Translations under genes and position numbers: made by a program
Shown here: one piece after another, positions 9,488 through 18,069 of the stretch
Layout: each line of letters begins with the position of its first letter
How positions within the stretch are numbered: the first letter of the stretch is position 1
Source: CALANV01 sp036381615
Lineage (GTDB): Bacteria > Pseudomonadota > Alphaproteobacteria > CACIAM-22H2
NCBI GenBank assembly: GCA_036381615.1
Contig: DASVCL010000085.1
Coordinates: 1 to 64,000, forward strand
DNA length: 64,000 nt
Direction of reading: 5' to 3'
The notes under the pieces: generated by a model
Seen by the model: the letters and a program-made list of their open reading frames with translations, nothing else
What the model was told of the DNA's origin: nothing
Databases searched by the model: none

Positions 9488-9519
9488 CGGCGGAATCGTA
9501 GCCGAGACCGGCTTCGGCA

Positions 9520-9556
9520 TAAACATGAAGTTTCAATCTATGACTTTTCATATAAT
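9520..9556 (+). promoter_or_regulatory. Divergent promoter/operator region of the NicX-like operon
   Basis: Two imperfect copies of the 12-bp palindrome ATGAAATTTCAT lie side by side: ATGAAGTTTCAA (9525-9536) and ATGACTTTTCAT (9540-9551). Each matches at 10 of 12 positions. A perfect -10 hexamer TATAAT (9551-9556) abuts the second copy, about 70 bases before the dioxygenase start. I see no good -35. A repressor bound here would block the promoter. Inference: MarR operators. Confidence 0.6.
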
Positions 9557-9624
9557 ATGGCCGCGCTAGACTAGGGGGACGGCCCTGGCCGGGGGCGCGG
9601 GAGAACAAATCGGGAGGACCGGAC

Positions 9625-10671
9625 ATGTTCGCAAACCGCATCGAGGCGAAATGGATCGACGCCTTCGCCGCCGTTTTCGAACGATGCAAGGTGCGCGTGG
9701 ACGAGCCCGTCGCGATCCTCTCCGAGACGCAGTCGCGCGCGCTCAACGTGCAGCTTGCCGAACTCGCCCTGCTGCGGCTCAAGGCGCGTCCCTTCCATGT
9801 CGTCGTGCCGACGCCGCAGCAGCGCGTACCGGTCCCGATCCGCTCGACCGGGGCCTCGCATGCCGTGCAGGGCCTGGAACCGGTCATCGCGGCGCTTGCC
9901 GGCGCCGGCCTCGTGGTCGACCTGACGGTCGAGGGCATGCTGCATGCGCCGGAGCTTCCCAAGATCCTGAAGGGGGGCGCGCGGCTCCTCATGATCAGCA
10001 ACGAGCATCCGGAGGCGCTGGAGCGGCTCGTCCCGGATCCCGCGCTCGAGGCCAAGGTCAAGGCCGGTGTGAAGCTCCTGAAGGCAGCCAAGTCGATGCA
10101 CGTGCAGTCCGACGCCGGCACCGATTTGCGCATCAACGTCGAGGGGGCGGTGCCGGCCGGCGTATGGGGATGGTGCGACCGGCCGGGCTCCGTCGCGCAT
10201 TGGCCGGGCGGCCTCTGCCTGTGCTTTCCGCGCGCCGGCACCGTCGACGGCGTAATCGTCATGGCGCCCGGCGACGTGAATCTGACCTTCAAGCGCTATC
10301 TGGAAGGTACGGTCCGCCTCACGGTGGAAAAGGACTATGTCGTCGCGATCGAGGGTGACGGCGTCGATGCGGAACTGATGCGCAGTTACTTCGCCGCCTG
10401 GGGCGACCGCGAGGCCTATGCCGTGTCGCATGTCGGCTGGGGCATGAACCCGGGCGCGCGCTGGGACGCGATGGCGATGTACGACAAGCGCGACTTCAAC
10501 GGGACGGAGTTGCGCGCCTTTGCCGGCAATTTCCTCTACTCGACCGGCGCAAACGAAACGGCGGGCCGGCATACGCTCGGCCATTTCGACCTGCCGCTCC
10601 GGAACTGTACGATCCGGCTCGACGATCGCGTGATCGTGGCGCGCGGCGTGGTGCAAGGAGAACTCGCATGA
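9625..10671 (+). CDS. 2,5-dihydroxypyridine 5,6-dioxygenase (NicX)-like ring-cleavage enzyme
   Basis: This 348-residue protein resembles NicX of Pseudomonas putida (about 350 residues) throughout. It has the M29-aminopeptidase-like fold, the HWPGGL stretch near 192, and the putative Fe(II) ligands in VSHVGWG (H269) and GHFDLPLRN (H320, D322). NicX opens 2,5-dihydroxypyridine to N-formylmaleamate in nicotinate and picolinate catabolism. A GGGAGGA ribosome site precedes the start. It overlaps the downstream hydrolase by ATGA. No pyridine hydroxylase, deformylase-amidase set or maleate isomerase is visible nearby, so the substrate may be a different ring. The alternative is a metallo-aminopeptidase T relative. 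Confidence 0.75.
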   Translation: MFANRIEAKWIDAFAAVFERCKVRVDEPVAILSETQSRALNVQLAELALLRLKARPFHVVVPTPQQRVPVPIRSTGASHAVQGLEPVIAALAGAGLVVDLTVEGMLHAPELPKILKGGARLLMISNEHPEALERLVPDPALEAKVKAGVKLLKAAKSMHVQSDAGTDLRINVEGAVPAGVWGWCDRPGSVAHWPGGLCLCFPRAGTVDGVIVMAPGDVNLTFKRYLEGTVRLTVEKDYVVAIEGDGVDAELMRSYFAAWGDREAYAVSHVGWGMNPGARWDAMAMYDKRDFNGTELRAFAGNFLYSTGANETAGRHTLGHFDLPLRNCTIRLDDRVIVARGVVQGELA

Positions 10672-11450
10672 GCAGCCTGCCGGCGGTCTATGCGCGCGGG
10701 ACCCGCGGCGCGCCGATCATGTTTCTTCACGGCGTGGGGGGCGACCACGCGGCGTGGCGTCCGCAGTTGCTGCGATTCGCCGACCGCTACCGGGTCTTCG
10801 CGTGGGACATGCCCGGCTACGGGGCCTCGCCGCCGCCCCCGGCGATGACCTTTCCCGATCTCGCGCGGGCGCTCCGCGACCTGCTCGACGCGCTAGGTCT
10901 TGCGAAGGTGCATCTCGTCGGCCAGAGCCTGGGCGGGATGATCGCGCAGGAGTTCGCCGCGACCTACCCCGAGCGGCTCGGCACGCTCGTCCTGGTCGCG
11001 ACGAGTCCGGCCTTCGGCCGGCCCGACAAGGACTGGCAGCAGAAGTTCATCGCCGACCGGATCGGCGCGATCGAGGCTGGAGCCACGATGGCCGACTTCG
11101 CGAAGGCGAACATCATGCGCATCGTCGGCCGGGATCCCGATCCGGCCGGCGTGCAGATCGCCATCGCCTGCACCGCCAATATTCCCGTCGAGAGCTACAA
11201 GGCCGCCGTGCGCATGATCGTCGGCTTCGACCGGCGCGATGCGCTCGCACGCATTGCCGTACCGACGCTGGCGATCGCCGGCGATGTCGATACGGTGGCG
11301 CCGGCGCCGATGATGCAGAAGATGGCGACGCGTATACCGGGCGCACGGTTCGTCGCCGTGCCCAAGGCGGGACACCTCGTTAACCTGGAACAGCCGCGCG
11401 CGTTCGACGACGCGCTGGCGTCGTTCCTCAGCGCGCATGACGGGATCTGA
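10668..11450 (+). CDS. Alpha/beta hydrolase, operon partner of the NicX-like enzyme
   Basis: This 260-residue hydrolase has the nucleophile elbow GQSLGG (S87), an acid in GDVDTVAP (D206/D208) and catalytic histidine H236 in KAGHLVNLEQP. The oxyanion region is HGVGGDHAAW near 21. Start and upstream stop overlap (ATGA), so it is cotranslated with the dioxygenase. In the nicotinate pathway the enzyme after NicX is NicD, an alpha/beta hydrolase that deformylates N-formylmaleamate, and this protein could play a corresponding role. It could also be an enol-lactonase or ester hydrolase. Family call is secure; substrate is inference. Confidence 0.85.
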   Translation: MSSLPAVYARGTRGAPIMFLHGVGGDHAAWRPQLLRFADRYRVFAWDMPGYGASPPPPAMTFPDLARALRDLLDALGLAKVHLVGQSLGGMIAQEFAATYPERLGTLVLVATSPAFGRPDKDWQQKFIADRIGAIEAGATMADFAKANIMRIVGRDPDPAGVQIAIACTANIPVESYKAAVRMIVGFDRRDALARIAVPTLAIAGDVDTVAPAPMMQKMATRIPGARFVAVPKAGHLVNLEQPRAFDDALASFLSAHDGI

Positions 11451-11521
11451 CCGACGGCGGGGCGGGCGACGGCACTTCCGGCGTCCTGCCGGCTCTGCCA
11501 TCCGGCGGTATACCAGCCCGG

Positions 11522-11550
11522 TTGCCAAAATATGAAATTTCATATTTTAT
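11522..11550 (+). promoter_or_regulatory. Promoter with perfect 22-bp palindrome before acyl-CoA dehydrogenase
   Basis: Bases 11527-11548 form a perfect 22-bp palindrome with core ATGAAATTTCAT (11532-11543). It lies inside a plausible promoter, TTGCCA (11522-11527) and TTTTAT (11545-11550), with 17 bp between. The same core, degenerate, occurs twice at the divergent MarR/dioxygenase promoter 2 kb upstream. Inference: operator for the MarR protein. Confidence 0.65.
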
Positions 11551-11626
11551 GGAGATGAATTGGTCGGACCTGCGGCCGGTCGCGATTCCGCCGCAGGGTC
11601 CGGCAGGGGGAACAGGGAGGAGATCC

Positions 11627-12865
11627 ATGGCTTCGATCCTTCGCACCGGCCCGAAGGAGGCTTCGCGCAAGGACAGGCAGGCGCAGCTGATCGCGCTCGT
11701 CAATAAGCTCGGCCGGGAGAAGTTCGCGCCGCGCGCCGCGAGATACGATCGCGAAGCGAGCTTTCCCTTCGAGAACTACGCCGACATGCGGGAGGCCGGG
11801 CTGCTCGGGCTGTGCGTGCCCGAGGCCTATGGCGGGCTCGGCGCCGACTTCGAGACGTATTGCCTGGTCGCGGCCGAAATGGGCCGATGGTGCGGCGCGA
11901 CCGCGCTCACCTTCAACATGCACGCGTGTTCGGCGCTTTGGACCGGGCCGCTCGCCGACGACCTCGACATGAGTCCGGCCGAGCGGAACGAGCTCGAAAC
12001 GCTTCGCCGCGAGCACTATCGCCGGGTCATCGAGCAGGGCGCGATCTACGCCCAGCCGTTTTCGGAGGGCAGTGCGGCCGCGGCCGGCAAGGCGCCGTTC
12101 GGCACGACCGCGAAAAAGACCGACGGCGGGTGGATCATCAACGGCAAGAAGATCTTTGCGTCGCTTTCGGGGGCTGCCGACTACTACGGCGTGCTGTGCA
12201 CGGAAGACAAGCCCGACCGGAGCATGCGCGACACGCTCTACATCGCCGTGCCGAAGGACGCGGAGGGCTTGAGCATCGTCGGCGACTGGGATCCGCTCGG
12301 CATGCGCGGCACGGTCTCGCGCACGCTGGTCATGAAGGACGTGTTCGTTCCCGACAGCGCGCAGCTCATGCCGCGCGGCCTGTACTTCAAGGCGGCGTCG
12401 GCCTGGCCGCACATGTTCATGACGCTGGCGCCGACCTACATGGGAATCGCGCAGGCGGCGTATGACTTCACGGTGCAGTATCTGCGCGGCGAGGTGCCGG
12501 GGCAGCCGCCCGTCAAGCGGCGGATGTATCCGACCAAGCAGATCGCGGTGGCGGAGATGTACATCAAGCTGCAGCAGACCCGCGCGCTGTTCGAGCGGAC
12601 CATTGCCGAGGCGAAGGTGAACCCGTCGAAGGAAGAACGGCTGCGCTGTTACGCGACGCAGTACACGATCATGGAGAACGCCAACGACCTCGCCCGACTC
12701 GCCATCCGCACCTGCGGCGGTCAGTCCATGCTGAAATCGCTGCCGCTCGAGCGGCTCTATCGCGACAGCCGGTGCGGTGCGCTGATGCTGCCGTGGACCG
12801 CGGAGCTCTGCCTCGACCGGTTGGGCCGCGAGACGCTCTACGAGCCGGGCGAGACCGACGACTAG
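11627..12865 (+). CDS. Acyl-CoA dehydrogenase family protein
   Basis: This 412-residue flavoprotein has the acyl-CoA dehydrogenase order. An N-terminal helical domain contains CVPEAYGGLGADFETY. A middle beta domain contains AQPFSEGSAA, GWIINGKKIFASLSGAADYY and GMRGTVSRT. The C-terminal helical domain ends with YRDSRCGALMLPWTAELC. It would oxidise an acyl-CoA to the enoyl-CoA with FAD, although related proteins are flavin monooxygenases. The start has a strong GGGAGGAG ribosome site; the in-frame TTG at 11522 lies in the promoter and is rejected. It is 12 bases from the CoA ligase gene, so the two form an operon. Confidence 0.88.
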   Translation: MASILRTGPKEASRKDRQAQLIALVNKLGREKFAPRAARYDREASFPFENYADMREAGLLGLCVPEAYGGLGADFETYCLVAAEMGRWCGATALTFNMHACSALWTGPLADDLDMSPAERNELETLRREHYRRVIEQGAIYAQPFSEGSAAAAGKAPFGTTAKKTDGGWIINGKKIFASLSGAADYYGVLCTEDKPDRSMRDTLYIAVPKDAEGLSIVGDWDPLGMRGTVSRTLVMKDVFVPDSAQLMPRGLYFKAASAWPHMFMTLAPTYMGIAQAAYDFTVQYLRGEVPGQPPVKRRMYPTKQIAVAEMYIKLQQTRALFERTIAEAKVNPSKEERLRCYATQYTIMENANDLARLAIRTCGGQSMLKSLPLERLYRDSRCGALMLPWTAELCLDRLGRETLYEPGETDD

Positions 12866-12877
12866 GGCGCGACGCTC

Positions 12878-14407
12878 ATGGATATCTCGGCCTGGATCGA
12901 GCGGCACGCCGCCTACGCGCCGACCAAGACCGCGATCGCGTTCGCGGGGCGGGAGATCGCGTATGCCGAGTTCGCCGCCCAGATCGAGCGGCTCGCGGCG
13001 GCGCTGGAGCATGAGCTCGGCATCGGCCGCGGCGCACGCGTCGCCATCCTCGCCTACAATCGTCCCGAGTTCCTGGCGCTTCTTTTCGCGTGCGCGCGCC
13101 TCGGCGCGATCCTGGTGCCGCTGAACTGGCGGCTCGCGCCGCCCGAGCATGCCTACATCCTCGCGAATGCCGGCGTCTCCGCCGTGTTCTGCGATCCCGA
13201 ATTTCGGACGGGTCTCGAATCGATCGGCAGTGCGCTGGGCGATGCCCACCGAATCGGCTTCGGGTTTTCCGGCAGCGGCTGGCGCGACCACGCAGTGCTG
13301 GTCGAGGCGGCCGCGGGCAAGGGCGCGTCACGCGAGGGCGAGCCCGACGATCCGATACTCATCGTCTATACCTCGGGAACGACGGGGCATCCGAAGGGCG
13401 CCGTGCTGACGCAGAGCGCGCTGTTGTGGAACGCGGTCAACAGCACCGCGATGCACGACCTCGTCAGCACCGACCGGATTCTGACCTTCCTGCCGATGTT
13501 CCATGTCGGCGGGCTCAATATCCAGACGTTGCCGGCGCTTCATGCCGGCGCGACGGTGCTGCTGCAGCCGCGCTTCGCGCCGGCCGAGGCGCTGGCGGCG
13601 ATCGCGCGACAGCGGCCGACGGTCACGCTGCTCGTGCCGGCGGTCATGAAGGCGATGATCGAGCATCCGGACTGGTCCAAGACAGATCTGTCCTGCCTGC
13701 GCATCGCCGGCGCCGGTTCGTCGATCGTTCCCATCGAGCTGATACGGGCCTTTCACGTTCGCGGCGTACCGATCTGCCAGGTCTACGGCTCGACCGAGAC
13801 CGGACCGACGGCAATCGTGCTGCGCCGCGAGGACGCGATGCGGAAGGAGGGTTCCACCGGAACGCCAGCGCTGCATTGCGAGATCCGCATCGTCGACGAC
13901 CACGGGCGCGACGTCCCGCGCGGCCAGCGCGGCGAAATCCTGGTGCGCGGCGGCAACGTGATGACCGGATACTGGCGCGATCCAGAGGCCACCGCCGCTG
14001 CACTCAAGGATGGTTGGTTCCATACCGGCGACATCGGGCACCAGGACGAGGAAGGGTTCTACTGGATCGACGAGCGCAAGAAGGACATGATCATCTCCGG
14101 CGGCGAGAACATCTATCCGGCCGAGCTGGAGACGGTGCTCGCCGCGTGTCCCGACATTGCCGAGGCCGCGGTCGTGGCGCGGCCCGATCCGAAATGGGGT
14201 GAGGTGCCGGTGGCGGTCGTCGTGCGGCGGCCGGCGGCATCGATCGACGCGGCGGCGGTCAAGGCGCTGTTCGTCGGCCGGCTCGCCAAATTCAAGCACC
14301 CGCACGACGTCGTGTTCGTGGACGCACTGCCGCGCAACGTGATGGGCAAGGTTCTGCGCTACAAGCTGCGCGAGCTCGTCGCCGGGTCGCCGCACCCGAC
14401 CGCTTGA
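12878..14407 (+). CDS. AMP-forming acyl-CoA ligase
   Basis: This 509-residue ANL-superfamily enzyme activates a carboxylate to acyl-CoA via an acyl-adenylate. Motifs are the P-loop YTSGTTGHPKG (near 164), YGSTETG (near 302), the hinge GWFHTGD followed by ERKKDMIISGGENIYP, and the C-terminal catalytic lysine in NVMGKVLRYKLRE. The chain specificity is not readable. Placed directly behind the acyl-CoA dehydrogenase, it should feed that enzyme, and both lie downstream of the same operator type as the dioxygenase operon. Its 3' end faces the convergent CDF-like gene 17 bases away. Confidence 0.9.
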   Translation: MDISAWIERHAAYAPTKTAIAFAGREIAYAEFAAQIERLAAALEHELGIGRGARVAILAYNRPEFLALLFACARLGAILVPLNWRLAPPEHAYILANAGVSAVFCDPEFRTGLESIGSALGDAHRIGFGFSGSGWRDHAVLVEAAAGKGASREGEPDDPILIVYTSGTTGHPKGAVLTQSALLWNAVNSTAMHDLVSTDRILTFLPMFHVGGLNIQTLPALHAGATVLLQPRFAPAEALAAIARQRPTVTLLVPAVMKAMIEHPDWSKTDLSCLRIAGAGSSIVPIELIRAFHVRGVPICQVYGSTETGPTAIVLRREDAMRKEGSTGTPALHCEIRIVDDHGRDVPRGQRGEILVRGGNVMTGYWRDPEATAAALKDGWFHTGDIGHQDEEGFYWIDERKKDMIISGGENIYPAELETVLAACPDIAEAAVVARPDPKWGEVPVAVVVRRPAASIDAAAVKALFVGRLAKFKHPHDVVFVDALPRNVMGKVLRYKLRELVAGSPHPTA

Positions 14408-14424
14408 GACGGGAACGCCGACGG

Positions 14425-15069
14425 CTACTCGGCCGCTGCGTGGCTGTGGGTGTGAAGTGTCGCGAGGCGCCGCTCCGCAAGCGCCTGCCTGGTTACCTGC
14501 GCTGATCCAATCAGAGCGAGGCTCGCCATCACGGTCGCCACGGCCAGATCGGGCCACGCCGTTCCTGTCGCGAATACGCCGCTTGCTGCCAGCACGACGG
14601 CGACGTTGCCGATCGCGTCGTTCTGGCTGCATAGCCAGACCGAACGACGATTGCTGTCGCCGCCCCGGTGGCGGAACAGCATGACCGCGACCGCGACATT
14701 GGCGAAGAAGGCGAGAAGGCCGACGCTGCCCATCGCATACGCGCTCGGGACGTCGAGCCAGAATAGGTTATAGGCTGTGCTGCCGATCACCCAGAGCCCG
14801 AACAGGCCCATGGAGACGCCCTTGAGGAGGGCTGCCAGCGCGCGCCGGCCGAGTGTCATGCCGAGCACGAACAGGCTGACCCCGTAGGTCGCAGCGTCGC
14901 CGAAGAAGTCGAGCGCGTCGGCCTGAAGCGAGACCGATCCCGCGGCCACGCCGGCGCCGGCCTCGACGAGGAACATCACGGCATTGATCGCCAGCGCGAT
15001 CCAGAGAACGCGGCGATAGGGCTTGTCGTTCTGCGGTGCGGACGCAACGCTGCAGCAATGGGCACTCAT
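14425..15069 (-). CDS. Cation diffusion facilitator-like heavy-metal transporter
   Basis: This 214-residue inner-membrane protein has about six hydrophobic segments. It starts with MSAHCCS, a possible metal-binding cysteine pair, and ends with a histidine-bearing tail (THSHAAAE). Conserved acidic/polar positions in helices (SLQADALDFFGDAATYG, SQNDAIGNVAVV) match the HxxxD/DxxxD-type metal sites of CDF exporters. The cytosolic C-terminal domain of most CDF proteins is missing, so it is a short form. It overlaps the ArsR regulator (ATGA), which supports metal-responsive efflux of Zn, Co, Cd or similar. The metal itself is not determined. Confidence 0.82.
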   Translation of the reverse strand: MSAHCCSVASAPQNDKPYRRVLWIALAINAVMFLVEAGAGVAAGSVSLQADALDFFGDAATYGVSLFVLGMTLGRRALAALLKGVSMGLFGLWVIGSTAYNLFWLDVPSAYAMGSVGLLAFFANVAVAVMLFRHRGGDSNRRSVWLCSQNDAIGNVAVVLAASGVFATGTAWPDLAVATVMASLALIGSAQVTRQALAERRLATLHTHSHAAAE

Positions 15070-15416
15070 ACGTGTTCGTCCTCGCTCCTCGTTTCCGACA
15101 CGTGATCGACCATGTCGGCGATCAGGCCGCGGATGTGGTCGTCGGCGGCCGAATAGAAGACCTGCTTGCCGTGCCGCTCGGCACGGACGATGTGCGCAGC
15201 GCGCAGCAGGCGCAGGTGATGACTTACCAGTGAAAGGCTGAGGTCGAGCCGGGCCGCGATCTCGCCGACCGAGACGGGCGCATCCAGACAGGCGAGCACG
15301 ATCCGCAGCCGCGTTGTATCGCCCAACAGGCGGAACAGGTCCGCGACTTCCGCCGCGCGCTCCTCGCCGATCGCGGGAATGGAGCGCTGTCGCCGAGCTT
15401 TTGCATAAATGAACAT
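15066..15416 (-). CDS. ArsR/SmtB family metal-responsive repressor
   Basis: This 116-residue winged-helix repressor matches the family in LFRLLGDTTRLRIVLACLDAPVSVGEIAARL, then the recognition helix SLSLVSHHLRLLRAAHIVRAERHGKQVFYS. A C-terminal DDHIRGLIADMVDHVSE offers the alpha5-type metal ligands (Asp/His) found in SmtB/CzrA zinc sensors. The ATG overlaps a perfect inverted repeat and has no upstream Shine-Dalgarno, so leaderless translation is possible. It sits upstream of, and overlaps, the CDF-like gene that it presumably controls. Confidence 0.9.
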   Translation of the reverse strand: MFIYAKARRQRSIPAIGEERAAEVADLFRLLGDTTRLRIVLACLDAPVSVGEIAARLDLSLSLVSHHLRLLRAAHIVRAERHGKQVFYSAADDHIRGLIADMVDHVSETRSEDEHV

Positions 15417-15423
15417 GTGTTCA
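15410..15423 (-). promoter_or_regulatory. ArsR-type operator overlapping the arsR start codon
   Basis: A perfect inverted repeat TGAACA-TG-TGTTCA spans the first codon of the arsR gene. Two-base-spaced hexamers of this sort are typical of the SmtB/ArsR family. Binding here would autoregulate the arsR-CDF pair. No other candidate is seen in the 51 bases before the gene. Confidence 0.65.
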
Positions 15424-15467
15424 ATAGTTATTGCTTTTGCGCCCCCCTGTCAAGAAGGCGGTGTCCC

Positions 15468-16586
15468 CTATGACCGCGGCATCAGGTGGATGGCGTCCTT
15501 CAGAAGCGAGACCCGGACCGGGACGCTGATGTCGAGGCCGTTGCGACGCGCGACATGCGTCGGCACCGACAGCGACAGCACCGCGTCGTCCGTGCCGGCA
15601 ACCCGGATGAGCACGGTGGCGGTTTCTCCCAGCGCAAACATCTCGACGACCGTTCCCGCGACTGGATTTTCCCGTTCACCGCGGGAGGGACGGTCACGCC
15701 GGTGCAGAATCACGCTGGCCGCCGGAATCACCCAACTGACGCTCGTGCCTTCGCCGAACTCGGGGCGGTATGGCGCCTCCAGCACGTGGCCTTGCCAGGA
15801 GATCCAGGTCGTGCCCGTTCCGGGCGCGTGGCGTTCGATGCGGCCGTCGAACACGTTCCGCAGGTCGATGAGCCGGGCGACGAGCGGCGAGGCGGGCCGT
15901 GCCATCAGCTCCGCGGGGGGCGCCGTCTGCAGCGTGCGGCCGTGGTGGAGGATGCACATGCTGTCGGCGAGCAGGGCCGCTTCCTCGAGGTCGTGGGTGA
16001 CCAGGACGATCGGCACCCGAATGGCGCGCCGCAGCAGCGCGAGCTCGCGCTGCAATCGCCGGCGGGTGACCTGATCGACGGCCGAGAACGGCTCGTCCAG
16101 CAGCAGGACCTTCGGGTCGCGGGCAAGCGCGCGGGCAAGCGCCACGCGCTGCTGCTGGCCGCCCGAAAGCTGCGTTGGACGCCGGTTCTCGAGCCCGGGC
16201 AGGTGAACGAGAGCAAGCAGCTCCTGCGCCCGCTTCGCGCGCATGGCCGCCGGTACATGCGCCATCGCCGCCATGACGTTCTCGATCGCGGTCATGTGCG
16301 GGAACAGGGCGTAGTCCTGAAAGACGATTCCGACCGCGCGGCGCTGCGGCGGCAGGCACAGCTTCGCGCGCGTGTCGAGCCACGTCTCGCCGCCGCATAC
16401 GATGCGGCCGTCCGACGGGTAAACGAGCCCGGCGATGCAGCGGAGGATGGTCGTCTTGCCGCTTCCGGATGGGCCGACGAGGGCCAGAAGCTCGCCGGCC
16501 GCGCATTCGATCTGCGCATCAAGCGGGATCGGCGCGTCCTGAGCGACACGTACCGAGAGTGTTGCGCCGCCGGGCAAGTCACGCAT
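15468..16586 (-). CDS. modC: Molybdate ABC transporter ATP-binding protein
   Basis: This 372-residue ATPase of the molybdate importer has Walker A GPSGSGKT, the Q-loop in VFQDYALFPH, the signature LSGGQQQR, Walker B VLLLDEP and the switch histidine VTHD. A C-terminal MOP/TOBE-like oxyanion-binding region follows, as in ModC. The start overlaps the end of modB by 8 bases. It is the last gene of modABC; the ArsR gene follows after a 51-base gap on the same strand. ModC and related sulfate/ferric ATPases look alike, but the modA and modB neighbours decide the call. Confidence 0.92.
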   Translation of the reverse strand: MRDLPGGATLSVRVAQDAPIPLDAQIECAAGELLALVGPSGSGKTTILRCIAGLVYPSDGRIVCGGETWLDTRAKLCLPPQRRAVGIVFQDYALFPHMTAIENVMAAMAHVPAAMRAKRAQELLALVHLPGLENRRPTQLSGGQQQRVALARALARDPKVLLLDEPFSAVDQVTRRRLQRELALLRRAIRVPIVLVTHDLEEAALLADSMCILHHGRTLQTAPPAELMARPASPLVARLIDLRNVFDGRIERHAPGTGTTWISWQGHVLEAPYRPEFGEGTSVSWVIPAASVILHRRDRPSRGERENPVAGTVVEMFALGETATVLIRVAGTDDAVLSLSVPTHVARRNGLDISVPVRVSLLKDAIHLMPRS

Positions 16587-17247
16587 GCGACGCCGGCCGG
16601 CGGTTGGCGAGGATGTAGACGCTGCCGATCGCCAGGAACGACAGACCGAGCAGCACCGCGGACATCAGGCCGGCCGCGTCGGTATCGAATGCCTGCACGC
16701 GATCGTAGATAGCGATGGCGATCGTCCTGGTTTCGCCCGGAATGTTTCCGCCGACCATGAGCACGACCCCGAACTCGCCGAGCGTATGTGCGAATGTCAG
16801 GACGGCGGCCGACACGAGTCCGGGCCAGGCGAGCGGCAGTTCGACGCGCCAGAACGCGCGCCAGACGCTCATGCCGCTGCACCACGCCGCCTCGCGGACT
16901 GCCGGCGGGATCGCCTCGAAGGCGCGCTGGATCGGCTGAATCCCGAACGGCACGTTGAAGAGGATCGAGGCGAGGAGGAGGCCTTCGAAGGTGAACACGA
17001 GCGGCCGTCCGACAAGCTTCTCATAAACCTCGCCGAGCGGCGAGTTGCCGCCGAAGGCGACGAGCAGGTAGTAGCCGAGAACGGTCGGCGGAAGCACCAG
17101 CGGCAGGGCGATGAGGGCTTCGATCAGGCCTTTGCCCGCGAAGCGCCGCCAGGCGAGCGGGCGTGCCGCGAGAATGCCCAACGGGATCAGGACGGCCACC
17201 GTGCCGCCCGCGAGCTGCAGCGAAAGGATCAGCGCGGACCAATCCAT
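16579..17247 (-). CDS. modB: Molybdate ABC transporter permease
   Basis: This 222-residue integral membrane protein has about five to six helices and the cytoplasmic EAA loop (EAAWCSGMSVWRAFWRVELPLAWPG). That loop docks on the ModC ATPase. Length and pattern fit ModB. It starts 9 bases after modA and overlaps modC by 8 bases, so the three are one translational unit. Confidence 0.93.
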   Translation of the reverse strand: MDWSALILSLQLAGGTVAVLIPLGILAARPLAWRRFAGKGLIEALIALPLVLPPTVLGYYLLVAFGGNSPLGEVYEKLVGRPLVFTFEGLLLASILFNVPFGIQPIQRAFEAIPPAVREAAWCSGMSVWRAFWRVELPLAWPGLVSAAVLTFAHTLGEFGVVLMVGGNIPGETRTIAIAIYDRVQAFDTDAAGLMSAVLLGLSFLAIGSVYILANRRPASHA

Positions 17248-17256
17248 GCGGCGTTC

Positions 17257-18054
17257 CTATTCGCCGGGGCGCGGAGGCTGGAAGCCATAACGCGCGAAGA
17301 TTTCGCGCGCGGCAGGTTGCTGCACGAAGCCGTAGAAACGTTTGGCGACGTCGCCGGCGCGTCGCATCAGAACCATTCGCTGCCGCAGCGGCGCGTGCAG
17401 GTGCTCGGGCAGAAGAACGAAGCGGCCGCGTCCGGCCACGTTCGGCGAGAGCGCGAGCGAGTAGGCAAAAATGCCGCCATCGGCCGATCCCGAAGTCGCG
17501 AATTGCGCGGCCTGCGAAACGTTTTCACCGAGGACGAGCCGATCCTTGAAGGAGTCCCAGAGCCCTTTGTGCATCAGGGACTCGCGGGCGGCGCGCCCAT
17601 ACGGCGCAAGCTCGGGATTGGCGATGGCAAGACGCCGGACCCGGCCGGAAAGGACGGCCTCTCTCAGGCCGTTCATCTCGGGATCAGGCTCGAACGGCGC
17701 CCCGTCAGGTGCAAAAAGCACGATGCGGCCGACGGCATAGACGTCGCCGCGCCCGATCGTCAGGCCCTGCGCGACGAGGCGGGCGACGTATTCTTCATCG
17801 GCCGACAGGAACATTTCGAACGGCCCGCCCTGGGCGATCTGACGCACGAAATTTCCCGACGATCCGAAGCTGAGACGTACGGTCTGCCCGGTCTCGCGCG
17901 CGAACAGGTCGGCCACGTCAGCAAGCGCGAAGTTCAGGCTCGAAGCGGCCGCGATGACCGGCGCATCCGCCGCGTGAACGGTCATGGGAACGGAAAAGCC
18001 CGCCGCAAGACCGGATAGAAATAGAAGCAGAGTCCGGCGCGCAATCCCGGGCAT
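17257..18054 (-). CDS. modA: Molybdate ABC transporter substrate-binding protein
   Basis: This 265-residue periplasmic protein has a signal sequence (about 1-29, ending VHA-AD). It shows typical ModA features: AASSLNFALADVADLF, the oxyanion site FGSSGNFVRQIAQG, FLSADEEYV, and the repeat IANPELAPYG in the hinge lobe. It binds molybdate or tungstate and delivers it to ModBC. The Met that opens the signal peptide is chosen; more upstream frame lies antisense to the ModE gene. A ModE-box-like palindrome lies just upstream. Confidence 0.93.
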   Translation of the reverse strand: MPGIARRTLLLFLSGLAAGFSVPMTVHAADAPVIAAASSLNFALADVADLFARETGQTVRLSFGSSGNFVRQIAQGGPFEMFLSADEEYVARLVAQGLTIGRGDVYAVGRIVLFAPDGAPFEPDPEMNGLREAVLSGRVRRLAIANPELAPYGRAARESLMHKGLWDSFKDRLVLGENVSQAAQFATSGSADGGIFAYSLALSPNVAGRGRFVLLPEHLHAPLRQRMVLMRRAGDVAKRFYGFVQQPAAREIFARYGFQPPRPGE

Positions 18055-18069
18055 TCGGGTCTCCGGTAC

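Noticed and set aside
11540..13291. 583-codon minus-strand open frame antisense to the acyl-CoA dehydrogenase and ligase genes
   Set aside because: High-GC shadow of the genes on the plus strand; composition rich in Arg and Gly, no domain.
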